Positions 15,266 through 23,947 of a DNA stretch of 64,000 nt are shown here, in pieces. The position numbers and the translations under genes are program-made. Under the pieces are notes generated by a model. The model searched no databases, was not told the origin of the DNA, and worked only from the letters and a program-made list of their open reading frames with translations. The DNA lies in NCBI RefSeq assembly GCF_026625865.1, contig NZ_CP113067.1, positions 3,348,001-3,412,000 of the forward strand, given 5' to 3'. This DNA is from Microbacterium sp. SL75. GTDB lineage: Bacteria; Actinomycetota; Actinomycetes; Actinomycetales; Microbacteriaceae. The stretch's first letter is position 1; every line of letters starts with the position of its first letter.

Positions 15266-16069
15266 CGCCCGGACGACCGGTCTCGGGCTCCCGGCATCCG
15301 ACAGTATCGAATCTCACCGGGCGCCCGGCCGCCTTCCCGGCACGGCGATCGAGTGTGCGACCTGATCGCCCTACCCGCTGAACACCCCATCCGCACGAGC
15401 CCGACACCATCGAGCTGCACCTGAGCCGACCTCTTCGCTTGGTCGAAAAGCACACTCATACGAGCCGGCGCGACGATCCGAGCCCGAACCCCTCTCCGAT
15501 TCCGGCGCGAAACACGACTCGCGCGAGCGGACCACACGACCGAAACCCGAACCCCGCTTCCTCACCGGTCGAAGCTCCGGCCCCACCACCGGCCACCACG
15601 ACACACACCCGACCTCCGATCCCGCCCCGGTCGAAACACCACCCACCCGACCCCGACACCGCGACCCGGACCTGCTCTCGCCCCCGTCCCGGTGCACGAC
15701 ACCGCCCCCCCACACCACGACACGAGCCTGAACCCAGGCCCCACCCCGGTCAGGAGCAAGACCCGACGCCCCGATCCGAGCCTGTTCTCCCCCCCCCCCG
15801 TCCCGGTGCACAACACCGCCCCCACCGCCTCGACACCAACCTGACCCCAGGTGCCGCCCCGGTCAGGAGCAAGGCCCGACGCCCGGTCCAGGCCTGCTCC
15901 TCCCCCTCTCCTAGGCGAAGAGGTCACGAGCGCGGCCACTGAGGAGCAGCGTTGAGGGAGTTCCGCAACCACCCCTGCTCTACCCCTGCACTCGCCGGCC
16001 TTCACCGGACTCGCGTGCGAGGTCGCCCTTGAGACTCGGATTCACCAAGTGAATGCGACCCCGACCCAA
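15266..16069. other. C-rich repeat-containing region without recognisable genes
   Basis: About 800 bp with strongly skewed composition (C-rich plus strand, few codon-like patterns). Open frames exist on both strands but encode low-complexity Pro/Thr/Arg or Gly/Arg strings without family features. It includes a ~114-bp tandem duplication (15686 onward). Probably degenerate intergenic repeat DNA upstream of the HNH gene. Confidence 0.7.
15686..15905. repeat. ~114-bp imperfect tandem duplication
   Basis: GTCCCGGTGCAC starts at 15686 and recurs at 15800; both copies continue with ACACCGCCCCC, then CCCCGGTCAGGAGCAAG and CCCGACGCCC. Earlier sequence (15565-15680) has weaker similarity (CCGGTCGAA motifs), so the array may be older and longer. 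Confidence 0.75.
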
Positions 16070-16091
16070 TGTCGGAGGTCGGCGATACCGT
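16070..16091 (+). promoter_or_regulatory. TGTCGGAG-N8-TACCGT promoter of the DUF222-HNH gene
   Basis: TGTCGGAG (16070-16077), eight bases, TACCGT (16086-16091), six bases, ATG at 16098. Same architecture as at 14503; the start codon again falls at the expected transcription start. Confidence 0.65.
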
Positions 16092-16097
16092 TCTCCC

Positions 16098-17876
16098 ATG
16101 ACCCGCATCGCACGCTCCGAAGACCGGCCGACGCCGGTGTTCCGAGAGTGCGACGGCGCGCCCTGGCCCAGCGACGACGAGCTCGAGCTCGAAGCCGCAT
16201 GGGCTGCTTTTCGCGAGAGCGGCGATGTGCAATGGTCGACGGGCGACGAGGCCCCGTCGGCGAACCCTGTGTCTCCCTCTCTCGCCCGCAGCGCGCCGCT
16301 GCGGGTGCCGCACACTCTTCATGCCCCCGACGGTGCCGCGACCTGGGAGTGGGAGTGGGACGACGTCATCGACCCGCCCGGCGGCGAAACCGCAGGGGTC
16401 TCCGACATCGACGCGCGATTGGGGCATCTCGAGTGCGTCGTCAGGGATCGGCAGCGTGCGACCGCCGACGAGTACCGTCTGATCCTGGCGATCCTCGACG
16501 ATGCCGCCTTCGACCCCACACCGTGGGTCGGACCCGACCCCACGGTGGATCGCGCCTGGAGTGATTCCCGAGGCCGCACGCCCGGCGCCGTGCGGCGCGA
16601 CCGCGTCGACCTCGCGGAACGCGCCGCTGTCGCCGAGATCGCGGTGCGCCTGCATCTGTCCGAACAGACGGTCCGGACGAGGGCCGCTCACGCGCGGACG
16701 CTGGCCGTTGGGTGCCCAAAGCTGTGGACCGCCTTCGGCGAGGGGCGCTTTTCCGAGAAGCACGCCGTCGACGCGGCCCGGATGGCTTCGACCCTCCCCG
16801 CCGGCGACGCCGACGCCTTTCGGCGCTTCGACGACGAAGCGTGCGCGCAGGCGCTGGCCCTGCCCCCGGCGAAGTTCGCCGTGGCGGCCCGCGCCATTCG
16901 CGAGCGCGTCCACGCCGAGTCCATCGAGACCCGTCACCGTCGGGCTGTAGAGGAGCGCGGCGTGTGGATGAGAGCCGAGCTCGACGGCATGGCTTCGCTG
17001 CACGCGCTTCTCCCCGCTGACCGCGCTCGCGCCGTGATGTCGCGCCTCGACCAGGCAGCTCGGCACCTGCGCGCTGCGCCCGACGAAGAGCGCACGCTCG
17101 CGCAACTGCGAGCAGACGCCCTCGCGGACCTGGTGACGATGACAGACGACCCGGTGCCCGCAGCGATGGGCCCGACCCCGGCTGACGGCACCGTCGGCCC
17201 CTCCCCTCAAGCGGTCGATGGTGCAGGCCCGAGGCCTCATTCACCGGGCGAAGCGCTACGCGCGCCCTACCCACCCGACATACGGCACGCCGAGCCCCGC
17301 GGATCATCCAGCGCTCACGAAACCGGAGCCCCGCGACCCGCGCCCGCACCCTCACCCGACGCACCCCATGATTCACCTACCGCCCCGCGCACCTTCCGAG
17401 CCGCGCCTTCAGCGACCGTCGTCGTCACGATCCCCGCGCTCACCCTCCTAGGTCACAGCAGCGAGCCCGCAACGCTCGAGGGGTACGGGCCGATCGATCT
17501 CGACACGGCGCGGCGCTTGGCCGGCACCGCGACCTCATGGATCCGACTCCTCACCCATCCGGTGACCGGCGCCCCGCTCATACTCGACCGCAAGACGTAC
17601 CGGGTTCCCGTCGCCCTCCGCCGGTGGCTCGGTGTCACCTCGCCCACCTGCGTCTTCCCCGGGTGCGGTCGCGCTGCACGCGAGTGCGACATCGATCACC
17701 GCACCGCGTGGGCCGACGGCGGAACCACCGATGATGACAACCTCGACCCCAAATGCCGCCATCACCATCGCCTGCGCCACGAGAGCCGCTGGGATATCGA
17801 CCACGGGGCCGGCGGCGACAGCGCCTGGACCTCTCCCCTCGGTGGGAGATACGGGACAGATCCACCGCCGTTCTAG
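16098..17876 (+). CDS. DUF222-HNH endonuclease (13E12-repeat-family type)
   Basis: 592 residues from the ATG at 16098 (MTRIARSEDR). A large DUF222-like region (~80-340, e.g. RERVHAESIETRHRRAVEER) is followed by a low-complexity Pro/Ala linker (~355-450) and a C-terminal HNH nuclease: CVFPGCGRAARECDIDHR, then GGTTDDDNLDPKCRHHHRLRH, with two Cys pairs likely binding zinc and the H-N-H catalytic residues. Related genes are multi-copy in many actinobacteria (REP13E12 family of M. tuberculosis) and some are DNA-damage induced; the promoter here agrees. Cellular role is not established. Flanked on both sides by C-rich repeats, compatible with mobility, but no terminal repeats were found. Confidence 0.9.
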   Translation: MTRIARSEDRPTPVFRECDGAPWPSDDELELEAAWAAFRESGDVQWSTGDEAPSANPVSPSLARSAPLRVPHTLHAPDGAATWEWEWDDVIDPPGGETAGVSDIDARLGHLECVVRDRQRATADEYRLILAILDDAAFDPTPWVGPDPTVDRAWSDSRGRTPGAVRRDRVDLAERAAVAEIAVRLHLSEQTVRTRAAHARTLAVGCPKLWTAFGEGRFSEKHAVDAARMASTLPAGDADAFRRFDDEACAQALALPPAKFAVAARAIRERVHAESIETRHRRAVEERGVWMRAELDGMASLHALLPADRARAVMSRLDQAARHLRAAPDEERTLAQLRADALADLVTMTDDPVPAAMGPTPADGTVGPSPQAVDGAGPRPHSPGEALRAPYPPDIRHAEPRGSSSAHETGAPRPAPAPSPDAPHDSPTAPRTFRAAPSATVVVTIPALTLLGHSSEPATLEGYGPIDLDTARRLAGTATSWIRLLTHPVTGAPLILDRKTYRVPVALRRWLGVTSPTCVFPGCGRAARECDIDHRTAWADGGTTDDDNLDPKCRHHHRLRHESRWDIDHGAGGDSAWTSPLGGRYGTDPPPF

Positions 17877-18482
17877 GAACGACGTGGCGAGACCGCCGCG
17901 ATGGGACCGGACCGCGAGCTCGGTTCGCCCTGCACCGACGCACGCGCTGTTCCAAACCGGCAGTCGCGTTGCCTTGGACCCGGCCCTCCCGTGGCCCTCT
18001 CCTCCCGCACCGCTTCCCCCTGACTGAACCCCGATCCTGCCCTTCCTGCGCCCGCACTGCGCGGCCGCTCCCGCAAACCCGGCCCGGACCCCGACCCCGC
18101 CCGATCTTTGGGCCGCGCCGCGCACCTGCTGGCATCGCCTGCACTGGTCCAGGCTCCGACTCGACCCCGGGTCTCGCTGCGCCCGCGCCGCTGCCCCGAT
18201 TCCGAGTCCGGCCCCGACCCCAACCCGGGCTCACCGCCGGGCCGCTGCCCGATCTCGAATCCGCCCCCAACCCCTGCACACTTCCGCACCGCGCCGCGCA
18301 CCCGCCGCCGTCGCCTGCCCCTGCTCGAGGCCCCGACCCAGCCCTGGGCCTCCCCCTTGACCGCACCGCGCTACCGCTGCCCCGATCCCAGACCCGACAC
18401 CAACACCGATCCACTTCCGCGCCCTGCCCGCCCCGCCACCGCCGACCGCAACGACCCGCCCCTGACCTGTCAAACTGCTCTC
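17877..18482. other. C-rich intergenic region with diverged tandem repeat
   Basis: 606 bp between the HNH and nitrilase genes. Composition matches 15266-16069. Open frames extend through it but encode low-complexity sequence with no recognisable family. The last ~20 bases contain CAAACT six bases before the nitrilase GTG, a possible -10. Confidence 0.65.
18113..18430. repeat. diverged ~180-bp tandem duplication
   Basis: CCGCGCCGCGCACC at 18113 recurs at 18289, and GCTGCCCCGAT at 18190 recurs at 18376; between them the copies are alignable but diverged and of slightly different length. Confidence 0.6.
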
Positions 18483-19310
18483 GTGACCGCCCGCATTGCC
18501 ACCGTCCAGGCCGAGGCCGTCCCTGGCGCCGTCGAGGTCAACGTCACGCGAGCGGCGCAGTTCGTCATCGAAAGCGACGCGTCCGGAGCAGACGTCGTCC
18601 TCTTTCCCGAGGCGTTCCTCACCGGCTACGACGAGACCGTTTTCGCCGCTGGTGTGCTGCCGAGCATCGCGGACCGCGCGTGGCTCGCCCCGCTGCAGGA
18701 GGCTGTCGACGAGACGGGCGTCGCCGCCGTAGTGAATACCGCGCTCCAGGCGGGCGATCGACGAACGCTGACCGACCTCCTGTTCACCCCCGGCCAACCG
18801 CCCTACCCCGCGTACTCCAAGCAACACCTCCACTCGCCCGAGCGCGCCTTGTTCACCTCCGGCGCGCGTGGATACTCGTTCCGAATCCGCGACGTCGAGT
18901 TCGCCTTATCGGTCTGTTATGACGCGAACTTTCCCGAGCATGCCGCCGCGGCTGCGGCTGCCGGCGCCACCGTCTATCTCAACAGCGGCGCATATTTTCC
19001 GGGCGGTGGCCGCCGCCGCGATCTTCACCTGGCCGCACGTGCGCTCGACAACGGCATCTACGTCGTCTACAGCGGTCTCGTCGGCGTTCCGAGCGACTTC
19101 ATCGGCGGCTCGGCCATCTTCGACCCGCTGGGACGCCGCATCGCGGCCGTCGGCGAACGCGAAGGGCTGGCCATCGCCGACATCGACCCCGCTGTCGTGG
19201 AAGACGTCCGTCGCGACCAGCGCATGTGGGCGGACCGCCGAGACGACCTGGGCGCCTTCGAGCGATCCGGCGAACTCCGGTCACAAGCCGGTCGCGCAGC
19301 ACCGGCCTGA
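18483..19310 (+). CDS. carbon-nitrogen hydrolase (nitrilase superfamily)
   Basis: 275 residues from GTG 18483 (VTARIATVQA). The catalytic triad is complete: Glu43 in LFPEAFLTG, Lys113 in YSKQHLHSPE, Cys145 in LSVCYDANFPE. Members hydrolyse amides or omega-amides (e.g. carbamoyl compounds); the substrate is not readable. Longer upstream frames lie in repeat DNA and are not credible starts. The last codons (around 19293-19310) are the first, diverged copy of the repeat that follows, so the C-terminus has been shaped by repeat expansion. Confidence 0.87.
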   Translation: MTARIATVQAEAVPGAVEVNVTRAAQFVIESDASGADVVLFPEAFLTGYDETVFAAGVLPSIADRAWLAPLQEAVDETGVAAVVNTALQAGDRRTLTDLLFTPGQPPYPAYSKQHLHSPERALFTSGARGYSFRIRDVEFALSVCYDANFPEHAAAAAAAGATVYLNSGAYFPGGGRRRDLHLAARALDNGIYVVYSGLVGVPSDFIGGSAIFDPLGRRIAAVGEREGLAIADIDPAVVEDVRRDQRMWADRRDDLGAFERSGELRSQAGRAAPA

Positions 19311-19580
19311 AACGGCTGAGCGAATCTCCCCCACCACCCGCCCGTCCCGCCAGACCCTCTACCCGCGCGGCGACCCCGCGCCACGAGGCGCGCAACGCCG
19401 GCCCGAACCAGTCCGGCGAACCTCCCCCACCACCCGGCCGTCCCGCCCGTCCCTCAACCCGCGCGGCGAACCCACGCCACGAGCCGCTCCCGCAACACCG
19501 GCCCGAACCAGCCCGGCGAACGTCCGCCACCACCCGCCCGTCCCTCACCCCGCACGGCGACCCCGCGCCACGAGCCGACA
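19293..19580. repeat. 96-100-bp tandem repeat derived from the nitrilase 3' end
   Basis: The end of the nitrilase gene (GCGCAGCACCGGCCTGAA...GCGAA) is the first copy of a block repeated as CGCAACGCCGGCCCGAACC and CGCAACACCGGCCCGAACC. Unit anchors (GCGAAnnTCC) are at 19320, 19416 and 19516, giving periods of 96 and 100 bp; the last unit is incomplete. The repeat carries CCACCACCCG and CCCGCGCGGCGA blocks in each copy. Confidence 0.8.
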
Positions 19581-19795
19581 GCACCGCACAACCGAAGACA
19601 TTCCGCCGAGCCCTCTCACCACCCCGCAGCGGTACGCGACTCAGAGGTCATCGCCGCCCCACGAAGTTCACCGGGTTTCTCAGGGTCCACAGCTCGGCGG
19701 CGGTTGCAGCGCCCGTCCGCGTGAGGCGAATACCGCAGAACAATCCGCTCACGCGCAGGAAAACGAACGTGCTTCAACGCGCTCCCCGTGTAACG
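19581..19795. other. intergenic segment, no gene seen
   Basis: Continuation of the 540-bp gap between the nitrilase gene and convergent rpmE. No family-like coding frame, palindrome or repeat was recognised before the terminator at 19796. Confidence 0.5.
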
Positions 19796-19831
19796 CGAAA
19801 GCCCCCCATCCCGAAGGACGAGGGGCTTTCG
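19796..19831. terminator. terminator hairpin of rpmE
   Basis: CGAAAGCCCC (19796-19805) pairs with GGGGCTTTCG (19822-19831) around a loop containing CATCCCGAAGGA. It lies 19 bp after the rpmE stop on the minus strand; the minus-strand stem ends in a GAAAGC/GCTTTC pair. Confidence 0.75.
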
Positions 19832-19850
19832 CTGCGAGAACCGCTGCGGA

Positions 19851-20102
19851 TCAACGACCGCCGAAGTTCTTGAAGCGCTGGTTGAACTTCTCGACGCGAC
19901 CGGCCGAGTCCATGATGCGCTGCTTGCCCGTGTAGAACGGGTGCGAAGCCGACGAGATCTCCACGTCGATGACGGGGTACTCCACGCCGTCGAGCTCGAT
20001 CGTCTTGTCGCTGGACACGGTCGAACGGGTGAGGAACGTGTCGCCCGAACCGAGGTCGCGGAACACGACGGCCTTGTACGTGGGGTGGATGTCAGTCTTC
20101 AT
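19851..20102 (-). CDS. rpmE: 50S ribosomal protein L31 type B
   Basis: 83 residues, [20 protein letters not shown] to [11 protein letters not shown]. It has the type B length and lacks the CxxC zinc-ribbon cysteines of type A L31, so it is the zinc-independent paralogue (often called rpmE2 or ykgM). It joins the 50S subunit at the intersubunit bridge. The 5' leader folds into a nested hairpin covering the ribosome-binding site (see 20103-20151), the likely control element. Confidence 0.97.
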   Translation of the reverse strand: MKTDIHPTYKAVVFRDLGSGDTFLTRSTVSSDKTIELDGVEYPVIDVEISSASHPFYTGKQRIMDSAGRVEKFNQRFKNFGGR

Positions 20103-20151
20103 GGGAGGTCCTTTGAGAAGTGGTGTCCTGGATTCTGCCAGGACGTCAAAG
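20103..20151 (-). promoter_or_regulatory. candidate L31 ribosomal-protein leader (cis-regulatory RNA)
   Basis: On the minus strand, CTTTGA (20151-20146) pairs with TCAAAG (20116-20111), enclosing a hairpin GTCCTGG (20144-20138) / CCAGGAC (20131-20125) with a 6-nt loop CAGAAT. The outer stem's 3' half includes part of the AAAGGA ribosome-binding site, so folding would hide it from ribosomes. Structured L31 leaders that mediate feedback by L31 are known in Actinobacteria (Rfam L31 leader families); the match to a given family has not been computed. Confidence 0.65.
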
Positions 20152-20233
20152 TCTGCGGCGCCGATGGCACCAACGGAAGAGTCTACCAGGCCCAGCTCCG
20201 CGCCGCGGCCCCGTGATTCGAGCGCCGATCGGA

Positions 20234-21016
20234 TCAGGAGGCGCGAGCCGCCCAGCGCCCGGCTTCGTGCGTGAGCGTGATGTCGAGCCCGAACGTCTTG
20301 GAGAGGTTCTCGGCCGTCAGCGCCTCGTCGAGGGGCCCGGATGCCACGACCTCACCGTCACGCAGAAGAAGAACGTGCGTGAACCCGACGGGGATCTCCT
20401 CGACGTGGTGCGTCACCATGACCATCGCGGGCGTGGTGGGAGCCTGTGCGTAACCGGACAGCAGAGCCAGCAGTTCTTCGCGCGCTCCGAGGTCGAGGCT
20501 GGCCGTCGGCTCGTCGAGCAGCAACAGCTCGGGGTCGGTCATGACCGCGCGGGCGATCTGCACGCGCTTCTGCTCGCCGTCGCTCAGGGTGCCGAAGGTG
20601 CGGTCGGCGAGGTGGTCGAGTTTCCACTCGGCCAGCACGCGCAGTGCGCGACGCTCGTCGATGTCGTCGTAGTCCTCGCGCCAGCGACCGACGACTGAGA
20701 AGGCCGCCGTGAGCACGACGTCGAGCACCGTCTCTTCCGGCGGCACGCGACGCGCCATCGCCGACGACGCGAACCCGATGCGCGGGCGGAGCTCGAACAC
20801 GTCGGTGCGCCCCAGACGCTCGCCGAGGATCGTCACCGAACCCGACGTGGGGTGCAGCAGCGTGTCGGCGAGCTGGAGGACCGTCGTCTTCCCCGCACCG
20901 TTCGGGCCGAGGACGACCCAGCGCTGGTCATCCGACACCGTCCAGTCGAGGTGGGACACGATGTCCCGCGCGTTCCGGCGGACGACGACGTCGGAGAACT
21001 CGAGAACCTGGGGCAT
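20234..21016 (-). CDS. ABC-transporter ATP-binding protein (stand-alone)
   Basis: 260 residues. Walker [10 protein letters not shown], signature [14 protein letters not shown] (LSDGE rather than LSGGQ), Walker [15 protein letters not shown]-loop [10 protein letters not shown]. No permease is encoded next to it, so it resembles the ModF/YlmA-like single ATPases of unknown partner. Located between rpmE and glgA on the same strand; the rpmE leader occupies the downstream gap. Confidence 0.88.
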   Translation of the reverse strand: MPQVLEFSDVVVRRNARDIVSHLDWTVSDDQRWVVLGPNGAGKTTVLQLADTLLHPTSGSVTILGERLGRTDVFELRPRIGFASSAMARRVPPEETVLDVVLTAAFSVVGRWREDYDDIDERRALRVLAEWKLDHLADRTFGTLSDGEQKRVQIARAVMTDPELLLLDEPTASLDLGAREELLALLSGYAQAPTTPAMVMVTHHVEEIPVGFTHVLLLRDGEVVASGPLDEALTAENLSKTFGLDITLTHEAGRWAARAS

Positions 21017-21100
21017 GCCTCCAGCCTACTGTCCGAGCCGGAGAGAATCGGATGCCACGCGGCCCCTGTGGACAGCGGGCCACGGCCAGCGCAGGACCCG

Positions 21101-21300
21101 GGCGCACAGCACCACCACGCCCCCGACGACCACCGCGAGCTCCCTCCCCGCAACCGCCGCGCACAGCACCACCGCGCCTAGACGACCGCCCGGAACTCCC
21201 TCCCCGCAACCGCCGCGCACAACGCCACCGCGCCCCCGACGAGCACCGCGAGTTACTTCCCCGCAACCTCCGCGTACAGCGCCGCCGTGGTCTCCGCGAT
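21101..21300. repeat. 56-57-bp tandem repeat derived from the glgA 3' end
   Basis: The last ~48 bp of glgA (TTCCCCGCAACC to GCCGCCGTGG on the plus strand, 21257-21300) recur downstream: CTCCCTCCCCGCAACC at 21140 and 21196 corresponds to TTACTTCCCCGCAACC at 21253, giving periods of 56 and 57 bp, and a partial copy begins near 21101. The TTA (stop codon on the minus strand) is changed in the downstream copies. Confidence 0.85.
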
Positions 21301-22443
21301 CGCCGCCCAGCTGAAGTCATCGACCGCGCGCTGGCGTCCGGCGCGTCCGTAGGCCCGGGCCTTCTCGGCATCCATCGACACCTCCGTCAGCACACGGGCG
21401 AGGTCGTCGACGAAACGCTCGGGATCCACGGGCGTTCCCGTGCCGTCCTGCACCTGGTCGATCGGCACGAGGCGGCCGGTCACGCCGTCCACGACGACCT
21501 CCGGAATACCGCCCGTCGCCGTTCCCACCACCGCGGCACCGCACGCCATGGCCTCGAGGTTCACGATGCCCAGGGGCTCGTACACCGAGGGGCACACGAA
21601 CGTGGTCGCGGCCGTGAGAATGGCGCACAGCTCGTGGCGCGGCAGCAGTCGCTCGATCCAGACGACCCCGTCGCGGGTGGCCTGCAGTCCCCGCACGAGC
21701 TCCTGGACCTCGGCCATGATCTGCGGGGTGTCGGGAGCTCCCGCGCACAGGATCACCTGCACCTCGGGCGGAAGCTGCTCCGCCGCACGCAGCAGATACG
21801 GCAGGCCCTTCTGACGGGTGATGCGACCGACGAACACGACCGACGGGCGTGCGGGGTCGATTCCCTGCGACCGCAGGAAGTCGTCGTCCGACACCGGATG
21901 CCATGACTCGGTGTCGATGCCGTTGTAGATGACCCGAACCTTGTCGGGGTCGAGCGAGGGGTAGCTGCGCAGGATGTCGTCGCGCATGCCCGAGCTGACC
22001 GCGACGACCGCCGCGGCGCCCTCGTACGCGGTCTTCTCGATGTAGCTCGACACCGCGTAGCCGCCACCGAGTTGTTCGGCCTTCCACGGGCGGAGCGGTT
22101 CGAGGCTGTGAGCGGTGACGACATGCGGGATGCCGTGGAGAAGCGACGCCAGGTGACCCGCGAAGTTCGCGTACCAGGTGTGGGAGTGCACGACGTCGGC
22201 GCCCGCGATGTCCGACACGATCGCCAGATCGGTGCCGAGTGTCTGGATGGCACCGTTCGCCGACGCGAGCTCGGCGGGCACGCCGTACGAGGTCGTGTCC
22301 GCCTCCTCGCGCGACGCGCCGAACGCGCGCACCTGCACCTCGGTGCCCTCGGCGCGCAGCGCCTTCACGAGTTCGGTGGCGTGGACCCCGGCTCCGCCGT
22401 AGATCTCCGGCGGGTACTCCTTGGTCACGATGTCGACGCGCAT
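21253..22443 (-). CDS. glgA: glycogen synthase-like glycosyltransferase (actinobacterial GlgA, GT4)
   Basis: 396 residues, MRVDIVTKEYPPEIYGGAGV to LYAEVAGK. Actinobacterial short GlgA/GlgM type: N-terminal KEYPPEIYGGAGVH, the glycine-rich acceptor site, and the C-terminal nucleotide-sugar binding segment VYEPLGIVNLEAMACG with E-x7-E geometry. It uses ADP-glucose to extend alpha-glucan or to form maltose-1-phosphate. Divergent to glgC, which makes its substrate, across a 76-bp gap. The 3' end has been duplicated downstream into tandem copies. Confidence 0.95.
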   Translation of the reverse strand: MRVDIVTKEYPPEIYGGAGVHATELVKALRAEGTEVQVRAFGASREEADTTSYGVPAELASANGAIQTLGTDLAIVSDIAGADVVHSHTWYANFAGHLASLLHGIPHVVTAHSLEPLRPWKAEQLGGGYAVSSYIEKTAYEGAAAVVAVSSGMRDDILRSYPSLDPDKVRVIYNGIDTESWHPVSDDDFLRSQGIDPARPSVVFVGRITRQKGLPYLLRAAEQLPPEVQVILCAGAPDTPQIMAEVQELVRGLQATRDGVVWIERLLPRHELCAILTAATTFVCPSVYEPLGIVNLEAMACGAAVVGTATGGIPEVVVDGVTGRLVPIDQVQDGTGTPVDPERFVDDLARVLTEVSMDAEKARAYGRAGRQRAVDDFSWAAIAETTAALYAEVAGK

Positions 22444-22519
22444 GAGACGAACCGTAGTACAGGCAGAGACGCGCCGTGAACGTGTTCCCGCTCGCTTCCC
22501 TGAGCCCTAGGGTGGTGCC

Positions 22520-23764
22520 ATGCCTGCAGCGCCGAAGGTCTTCGGAATCATCCTCGCCGGCGGCGAGGGAAAGCGACTCATGCCCCTGACGGCGGACCGC
22601 GCCAAACCCGCCGTCCCCTTCGGCGGCCAGTACCGCCTGATCGACTTCGCGATATCGAACCTGATCAATTCGGGACTGCGTCAGCTCGTCGTGCTGACGC
22701 AGTACAAGTCGCACAGCCTCGACCGCCACATCTCGCAGACGTGGCGCATGTCGCCGATGCTCGGCGCGTACGTCGCCTCGGTCCCGGCCCAGCAGCGACT
22801 CGGCAAACGGTGGTTCTCGGGCTCTGCCGACGCGATCCTGCAGTCGATGAACCTGATCCGCGACGAGAAGCCCGACATCGTCGTCGTCATCGGCGCCGAC
22901 CACGTGTACCGCATGGACTTCAAGCAGATGCTCGACGCCCACATCGCTTCCGACGCGCGGGCGACGGTCGCCGGCATCCGTCAACCGATCTCGCTCGCGA
23001 ACCAGTTCGGCGTGATCGACACCGACCCCACCGACCCGACGAAGATCCGTGCCTTCCTCGAGAAGCCGCAGAACCCCGAGGGACTGGCCGATGCCCCCCA
23101 CGAGGTGCTCGCCTCGATGGGCAACTACATCTTCGACACCGACGCCCTGGTCGAAGCCGTCGCCCACGACGGGGAGCTGCCGACCTCGGCGCACGACATG
23201 GGCGGCGATATCGTGCCCTACTTCGTCAATCGCGGTGAGGCCGCCGTCTACGACTTCAACCGCAACGACGTGCCCGGCTCCACGCCGCGCGATCAGTCGT
23301 ACTGGCGCGACGTCGGCACGATCGAGTCGTTCTACGACGCGCACATGGACCTGATCTCGACCCTGCCCGTGTTCAACCTCTACAACAACGACTGGCCGAT
23401 CTACTCGCAGACCTTCAACGCCCCGCCGGCGAAGTTCGTGCGCGACTCCGTCGGACGCATCGGCAACGCGATCGACTCGATCGTGTCTCTCGGTTCCGTG
23501 CTCTCGGGCACGCATCTCGAGCGCAGCGTCGTCGGCCCGTGGGCCCTCGCCGGGGGCGGCTCGACGATCACCGATTCGGTGCTCTTCGACAGCGTGCAGG
23601 TCGGCGCGGGCGCGCGGATCCACCGTGCGATCCTCGACAAGAACGTCGTCCTCGAGCCCGGCGCGACCATCGGCGTCGACCGCGAGCGCGACCTCGCCCG
23701 CGGGTTCACCGTGACCGAGACGGGCATCACCGTCGTCGGCAAGGACGTGCACGTCCACGCCTAG
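22520..23764 (+). CDS. glgC: glucose-1-phosphate adenylyltransferase
   Basis: 414 residues. Nucleotidyltransferase signature [34 protein letters not shown], catalytic-site [14 protein letters not shown] and a C-terminal left-handed beta-helix ([32 protein letters not shown]). It makes ADP-glucose from glucose-1-phosphate and ATP, the committed step of glycogen synthesis, and is normally allosterically controlled. A TAGGGT -10 (22508-22513) ends six bases before the ATG, indicating a leaderless transcript. Confidence 0.97.
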   Translation: MPAAPKVFGIILAGGEGKRLMPLTADRAKPAVPFGGQYRLIDFAISNLINSGLRQLVVLTQYKSHSLDRHISQTWRMSPMLGAYVASVPAQQRLGKRWFSGSADAILQSMNLIRDEKPDIVVVIGADHVYRMDFKQMLDAHIASDARATVAGIRQPISLANQFGVIDTDPTDPTKIRAFLEKPQNPEGLADAPHEVLASMGNYIFDTDALVEAVAHDGELPTSAHDMGGDIVPYFVNRGEAAVYDFNRNDVPGSTPRDQSYWRDVGTIESFYDAHMDLISTLPVFNLYNNDWPIYSQTFNAPPAKFVRDSVGRIGNAIDSIVSLGSVLSGTHLERSVVGPWALAGGGSTITDSVLFDSVQVGAGARIHRAILDKNVVLEPGATIGVDRERDLARGFTVTETGITVVGKDVHVHA

Positions 23765-23806
23765 CGATCGGGACGGCTCCGGATGCCGCACGGCTCCGGG
23801 TGCAGA

Positions 23807-23841
23807 AGAGGGGCGGTGACCGAGCTGGTCACCGCCCCTCT
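23807..23841. terminator. bidirectional terminator between glgC and luxS
   Basis: A 15-bp perfect stem AGAGGGGCGGTGACC / GGTCACCGCCCCTCT around the 5-nt loop GAGCT, followed by CTTGTC. It lies between convergent glgC and luxS. Confidence 0.85.
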
Positions 23842-23947
23842 CTTGTCGGGAGAGCGATCTTCTCACCATCGCGCCCGAGGCCGTCGCACGGGATGGGCGC
23901 CTGCGACGCGGGCCGGGTGAGACGCGCTCGCACGCAGAGGCCCTCTC

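Noticed and set aside
15439-15942. Pro/Thr/Arg-rich open frames in the C-rich region as a gene
   Set aside because: Low complexity on both strands, no conserved motif, overlaps a tandem duplication.
15266-18482. DUF222-HNH region as an insertion sequence or intron-like element
   Set aside because: No transposase, no terminal inverted repeats or target duplication seen; only repeats of local origin.
18868-19935. 355-residue open frame running from the nitrilase gene into the repeats
   Set aside because: Different frame from the nitrilase, which carries the full E-K-C triad; product is repeat-derived.
20103-20233. Zur box upstream of type B L31
   Set aside because: No AT-rich Zur-like palindrome seen; the palindromes present are RNA stems next to the ribosome-binding site.
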